In this document: one piece after another, positions 14,433-16,904 of the stretch
Numbering within the stretch: position 1 is the first letter of the stretch
Layout of the letters: every line of letters begins with the position of its first letter
DNA from: Niveispirillum sp.
GTDB lineage: Bacteria; Pseudomonadota; Alphaproteobacteria; Azospirillales; Azospirillaceae
Length of the DNA: 16,904 bases
Reading direction: 5' to 3'
Assembly (NCBI GenBank): GCA_016463045.1
Contig: JAEMSB010000030.1
Coordinates: forward strand, 1 to 16,904
Notes under the pieces: generated by a model
The model's database searches: none
Seen by the model: only the letters and a program-made list of their open reading frames with translations
What the model was told of the DNA's origin: nothing
Made by a program: the position numbers and the translations under genes

Positions 14433-14463
14433 CTTGATGCGGACAGGGCAGGGGCCATATCTG
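14433..14463 (+). promoter_or_regulatory. Candidate promoter of htpX (right half of symmetric pair)
   Basis: CTTGATG (14433-14439) is followed by GCCATATCTG (14454-14463): TTGATG-16-CATATC as sigma-70, or CTTG-N18-CCATAT as heat-shock sigma type. A nested pair TGCCCTG (14420-14426) and CAGGGCA (14444-14450) lies inside the outer inverted repeat, so the whole 64-base block is symmetric. The leader to the htpX ATG would be about 55 bases. Confidence 0.45.
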
Positions 14464-14523
14464 GATGGGCGGCCATCTGGGCCGCTTAACGGATCAGGCA
14501 CGAAGGAGCCTCGGGGTAAGAAC

Positions 14524-15483
14524 ATGAACGGCTATTTCCGCACCGCCATGCTGCTGGCTGGGTTGACGGGCCTTTTCCTGGCTGTCGGCTTCATGCTGGG
14601 CGGGCAGTCGGGCATGGTCATCGCGCTGGGCGTGGCCGTGGCCATGAACGCCTTTGCCTATTGGAATTCAGACAAGATGGTGCTGCGCATGTATGGCGCG
14701 CGCCAGGTGGATGCCGCTACGGCCCCGCAATTCTACACGATGGTACAGCGTCTGGCGCAGCGGGCGGAACTACCCATGCCCAAGGTCTATATCATTGATA
14801 ATGACCAGCCCAACGCCTTTGCCACGGGCCGCAATCCGGAGAATGCCGCGGTTGCCGCCACCACCGGCCTGCTGAACCGTCTGTCGGCAGAGGAGGTGGC
14901 GGGCGTGATGGCGCATGAACTGGCGCATATCAAGAACCGCGACACGCTGATCATGACCATCACGGCGACGCTGGCCGGTGCCCTGTCCATGCTGGCCAAT
15001 TTCGCCATGTTCTTCGGCAGTTCCCATTCCAATGATGGCGAGAATCGCAGCAACCCGCTGGGCTTTGTCGGTGTGATCCTGGTCTCCATCCTGGCGCCGC
15101 TGGCCGCCATGCTGGTGCAGATGGCCATCAGCCGGTCCCGCGAGTATGAAGCCGACCGGATGGGGGCGGAGATCAGCGGGCGGCCCGACTGGCTGGCTGA
15201 TGCGCTGGAGGGTATCCAGGGCACGGCGGCCCGTGTGACCAATCAGGCAGCGGAGAACAATCCCGCCACCGCCCACATGTTCATCATCAACCCGCTGCAT
15301 GGGCGGGGCGTGGACAGCCTGTTCTCTACCCACCCCAGCACGGCGGAGCGTGTGCGCCGCCTTCGCAGCATGGTGATGGGTGGCTCCGTCCCGCCGCAGC
15401 GTCCGGCCAGCACGCCCACCCGCCGGGGCGGCACCGTTCCGGATGCGGGTGGTACGCGTAAGCGCGGCCTGCCGTGGGTTTGA
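14524..15483 (+). CDS. htpX: Protease HtpX, M48-family membrane zinc metalloprotease
   Basis: HtpX is an inner-membrane zinc endoprotease that degrades misfolded membrane proteins alongside FtsH. The 319 residues begin with two hydrophobic helices (about 5-45). The zinc motif H131-E-L-A-H135 carries catalytic E132, and E209 in SREYEADRMGAE is the likely third zinc ligand. Two further hydrophobic segments lie between them (about 140-200). The C-terminus is a proline/arginine-rich tail ending RGLPWV. The ATG at 14524 gives the standard N-terminus (MNGYFRTAMLLAGLTGLF); GGGG sits about 7 bases before it and AAGGAG further upstream. It is divergent from DUF1674 across a symmetric promoter region. 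Its stop codon directly abuts the stop of the convergent serine hydrolase. Confidence 0.96.
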   Translation: MNGYFRTAMLLAGLTGLFLAVGFMLGGQSGMVIALGVAVAMNAFAYWNSDKMVLRMYGARQVDAATAPQFYTMVQRLAQRAELPMPKVYIIDNDQPNAFATGRNPENAAVAATTGLLNRLSAEEVAGVMAHELAHIKNRDTLIMTITATLAGALSMLANFAMFFGSSHSNDGENRSNPLGFVGVILVSILAPLAAMLVQMAISRSREYEADRMGAEISGRPDWLADALEGIQGTAARVTNQAAENNPATAHMFIINPLHGRGVDSLFSTHPSTAERVRRLRSMVMGGSVPPQRPASTPTRRGGTVPDAGGTRKRGLPWV

Positions 15484-16644
15484 TTACCGGGCGGGGGCGG
15501 CGGACGGTGTGGTTCCCAACGCCGCCCCGACCGCCGCCATGAAGGTGCTGGCCACGTCGAAACTGTCGGGATTGGCCGTATTGGCGCTGAAACCGATGGT
15601 CAGGTCGATGGAAGGGCAATGCACCACCAGCGCCCCGTAATAGCCGCCAAGACCCAGACAGGAGTGCGGCCCCACCTTCTCTGGCGCGAACAGGGCCGGG
15701 CGCGCCTGCATCATATAGCCCTCGCCCGATTGTGCGGTGACCAGGGTCAGGGCCGAGGCCAGGGTGGCGGGGTCCCGAAAGACCTGACCCTGCAGGATAC
15801 CCCGGAACAGCCGTCCGACATCATCAAGCGTGGAGACCAACCCGCCCCCGCCATAGAGATCATAGGATGGGTCCGCCGCCGTCATGTCGACACCTGATGA
15901 ATATTGGTGGGCGCGTGGCTTCACCCCCGCTGGTGCAGGCTCCAGGCTTTCCAGCCAGGTGTGGCTCAAACCCAGTCTTTCATAGGGCAGCAGTTGGCGC
16001 AGGGCCGGCCCCATACCCTTACCCGTGGTCCGTTCCAGGATCTCGCCCAGCAGGGAGTAGCCGGTATCCACATAATGGAACCGCTCCCCCGGCGCACCAT
16101 GGGCGGGGCCGACCTTCATGGCGATGGCGATCTGCTCGGCCCGGCTCCAGCGGCGTTGCGGCTGTGACAGCATGGCCTTTTCATAGGCGGGGTCATCATA
16201 GAAATCGCGCAGGCCACTGGTATGGTCCAGTAATTGCCGCACCGTGATGCGGTCGGGATCGTAGCCGCCGCTGCGCAGCAACGCCGCCGTTTCCGGCGCG
16301 ATCAGCGGGGCAATGGGCTGTGCCAGTGACAGCTTGCCCTCTTCCTCCAGCCGCAGGATGGCGGCCCCGACAAAGGCCTTGGTGATGCTGGCCACGCGGA
16401 ACGGATGGTCGGGCGTCAGGGCCGTGCCCCCCGGATCGGCCTTGCCGACGGCACCGCGCCAGTCGATGCCGCGGCGGGGGGCCTGTAAAATCACGGCGAT
16501 GCCGGGACTGTCGGGCAGGGCGGTCGCGGCCTTTTCCAGCGCCTGCTGGAAAACAGGCGTCAGGTCCGTCTGTGCCCGCGCACCGGTGGCACCCACGAAT
16601 GTCAGCGCAATACCCGCCAGAAGCCACCGCAGCCGCCGCACCAT
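15484..16644 (-). CDS. Periplasmic beta-lactamase-family (class C/PBP4*-like) serine hydrolase
   Basis: This is a predicted exported hydrolase of the serine beta-lactamase/DD-peptidase fold; members include esterases, D-aminopeptidases and class C beta-lactamases, so the substrate is open. The 386 residues start with a signal peptide (MVRRLRWLLAGIALTFVGA, likely cut after ARA at residue 24). The nucleophile motif is S86-I-T-K89. The second motif reads Y191-V-D193 rather than the Y-x-N typical of class C beta-lactamases, which argues against a true resistance enzyme. The HTSGLRDF and GGGGLVSTLDDVGR segments are characteristic of the family. ATG 16644 follows GAAGGGGTGACAGC. The PRPP synthetase stop lies only 12 bases upstream, so the two are probably co-transcribed although functionally unrelated. 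Confidence 0.88.
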   Translation of the reverse strand: MVRRLRWLLAGIALTFVGATGARAQTDLTPVFQQALEKAATALPDSPGIAVILQAPRRGIDWRGAVGKADPGGTALTPDHPFRVASITKAFVGAAILRLEEEGKLSLAQPIAPLIAPETAALLRSGGYDPDRITVRQLLDHTSGLRDFYDDPAYEKAMLSQPQRRWSRAEQIAIAMKVGPAHGAPGERFHYVDTGYSLLGEILERTTGKGMGPALRQLLPYERLGLSHTWLESLEPAPAGVKPRAHQYSSGVDMTAADPSYDLYGGGGLVSTLDDVGRLFRGILQGQVFRDPATLASALTLVTAQSGEGYMMQARPALFAPEKVGPHSCLGLGGYYGALVVHCPSIDLTIGFSANTANPDSFDVASTFMAAVGAALGTTPSAAPAR

Positions 16645-16656
16645 GCTGTCACCCCT

Positions 16657-16904
16657 TCAAAGAACGGCCAGACAATCGGCAATCAGGTCCGACAGGCCGA
16701 TGGCGTTGGTCGGATGCGGGATGCCGTCGGCGGACACGACCTGATCGATTCCCGCCGCCTTGAAGGCTTCCAGCCTCTCCATAGGGAAGACGGCATGCAC
16801 CGTGGCCGCCAGGACCCGTGCCGCCCCATGGGCATAGGCGACCTTGGCGGCGTCGATCAGGGTGCCGCCGGAACTGATAATGTCATCCACGAACAGGATC
16901 GTAC
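16657..16904 (-). CDS. prs: Ribose-phosphate pyrophosphokinase (PRPP synthetase), C-terminal part; start outside window
   Basis: PRPP synthetase makes phosphoribosyl pyrophosphate from ribose-5-phosphate and ATP for nucleotide, histidine and tryptophan synthesis. Only the last 81 codons or so are visible, and the frame stays open to the window edge. The ribose-phosphate-binding loop reads TILFVDDIISSGGTL, the classic PRPP motif. It is followed by an alternating helix/strand pattern and DQVVSADGIPHPTNAIGLSD. The end differs from the usual class I bacterial form (VVTDSIP) and looks closer to shorter archaeal-like enzymes; that subclass call is tentative, and a related phosphoribosyltransferase is possible. 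The stop lies 12 bases before the start of the serine hydrolase. Confidence 0.8.
   Translation of the reverse strand, partial: TILFVDDIISSGGTLIDAAKVAYAHGAARVLAATVHAVFPMERLEAFKAAGIDQVVSADGIPHPTNAIGLSDLIADCLAVL

Noticed and set aside
14376..14525. Longer start for the DUF1674 gene
   Set aside because: It would run through the divergent promoter and overlap the htpX start. The ATG at 14375 has an ideal ribosome-binding site.
1..16904. CRISPR arrays, tRNA or rRNA genes, insertion sequences, prophage or defence genes
   Set aside because: I looked for regular repeats, transposase or integrase-like products, cloverleaf signatures and defence domains and found none. Every long gene has a housekeeping or common accessory family.

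Overview
The window looks like chromosomal DNA of a GC-rich alphaproteobacterium, probably of the Rhodospirillales/Azospirillaceae type. The lineage call rests on gene content: a GapR/DUF2312 protein, a DUF1674 (SDHAF4-like) protein, adk directly after secY, and an alpha ribosomal operon of rpsM-rpsK-rpoA-rplQ with no rpsD. The genus is inference. I see no phage, insertion sequence, CRISPR array, tRNA, rRNA or recognisable defence system.

Layout. Positions 2-1953 (+) hold the end of the spc operon, secY (5' end outside the window) and adk, closed by a strong intrinsic terminator. From 2042 to 13505 everything lies on the minus strand. In window order this is a Rieske oxygenase, an acyl-CoA dehydrogenase, the K+ transporter trkH, gapR, an EamA/DMT exporter, a divergent EF-G, then rplQ, rpoA, rpsK and rpsM with their own strong promoter at 13478-13505. 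Past 13506 come a secreted thermonuclease (-), a DUF1674 gene (-) and htpX (+) sharing a symmetric divergent promoter, a periplasmic class-C-type serine hydrolase (-), and the C-terminal end of a PRPP synthetase (-).

The main structural observation is that secY-adk and rpsM-rpsK-rpoA-rplQ, normally consecutive and co-directional, are about 11 kb apart and face each other. Every gene in between is on the minus strand, so flipping 2.0-13.5 kb restores the standard order secY-adk-rpsM-rpsK-rpoA-rplQ, followed by fusA. This is best explained by one inversion with a breakpoint just after adk and another just upstream of the rpsM promoter. The EF-G gene after rplQ has an unusual switch I region and is not in its usual rpsL-rpsG-fusA-tuf setting, so it is probably a second copy.

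The non-coding parts carry much structure. There is a three-tier 86-nt hairpin with a U-rich tail between rpsK and rpoA, two successive terminators between rplQ and fusA (the second directly behind a promoter-like sequence), and a roughly 240-nt leader before rpsM. Mirror-image promoter elements lie between htpX and DUF1674. An 18-bp palindrome lies upstream of the acyl-CoA dehydrogenase. Functionally, the window combines protein export, translation and transcription core genes with membrane quality control (HtpX), nucleoid structure (GapR) and K+ uptake, plus one oxidative pair (Rieske enzyme and acyl-CoA dehydrogenase).
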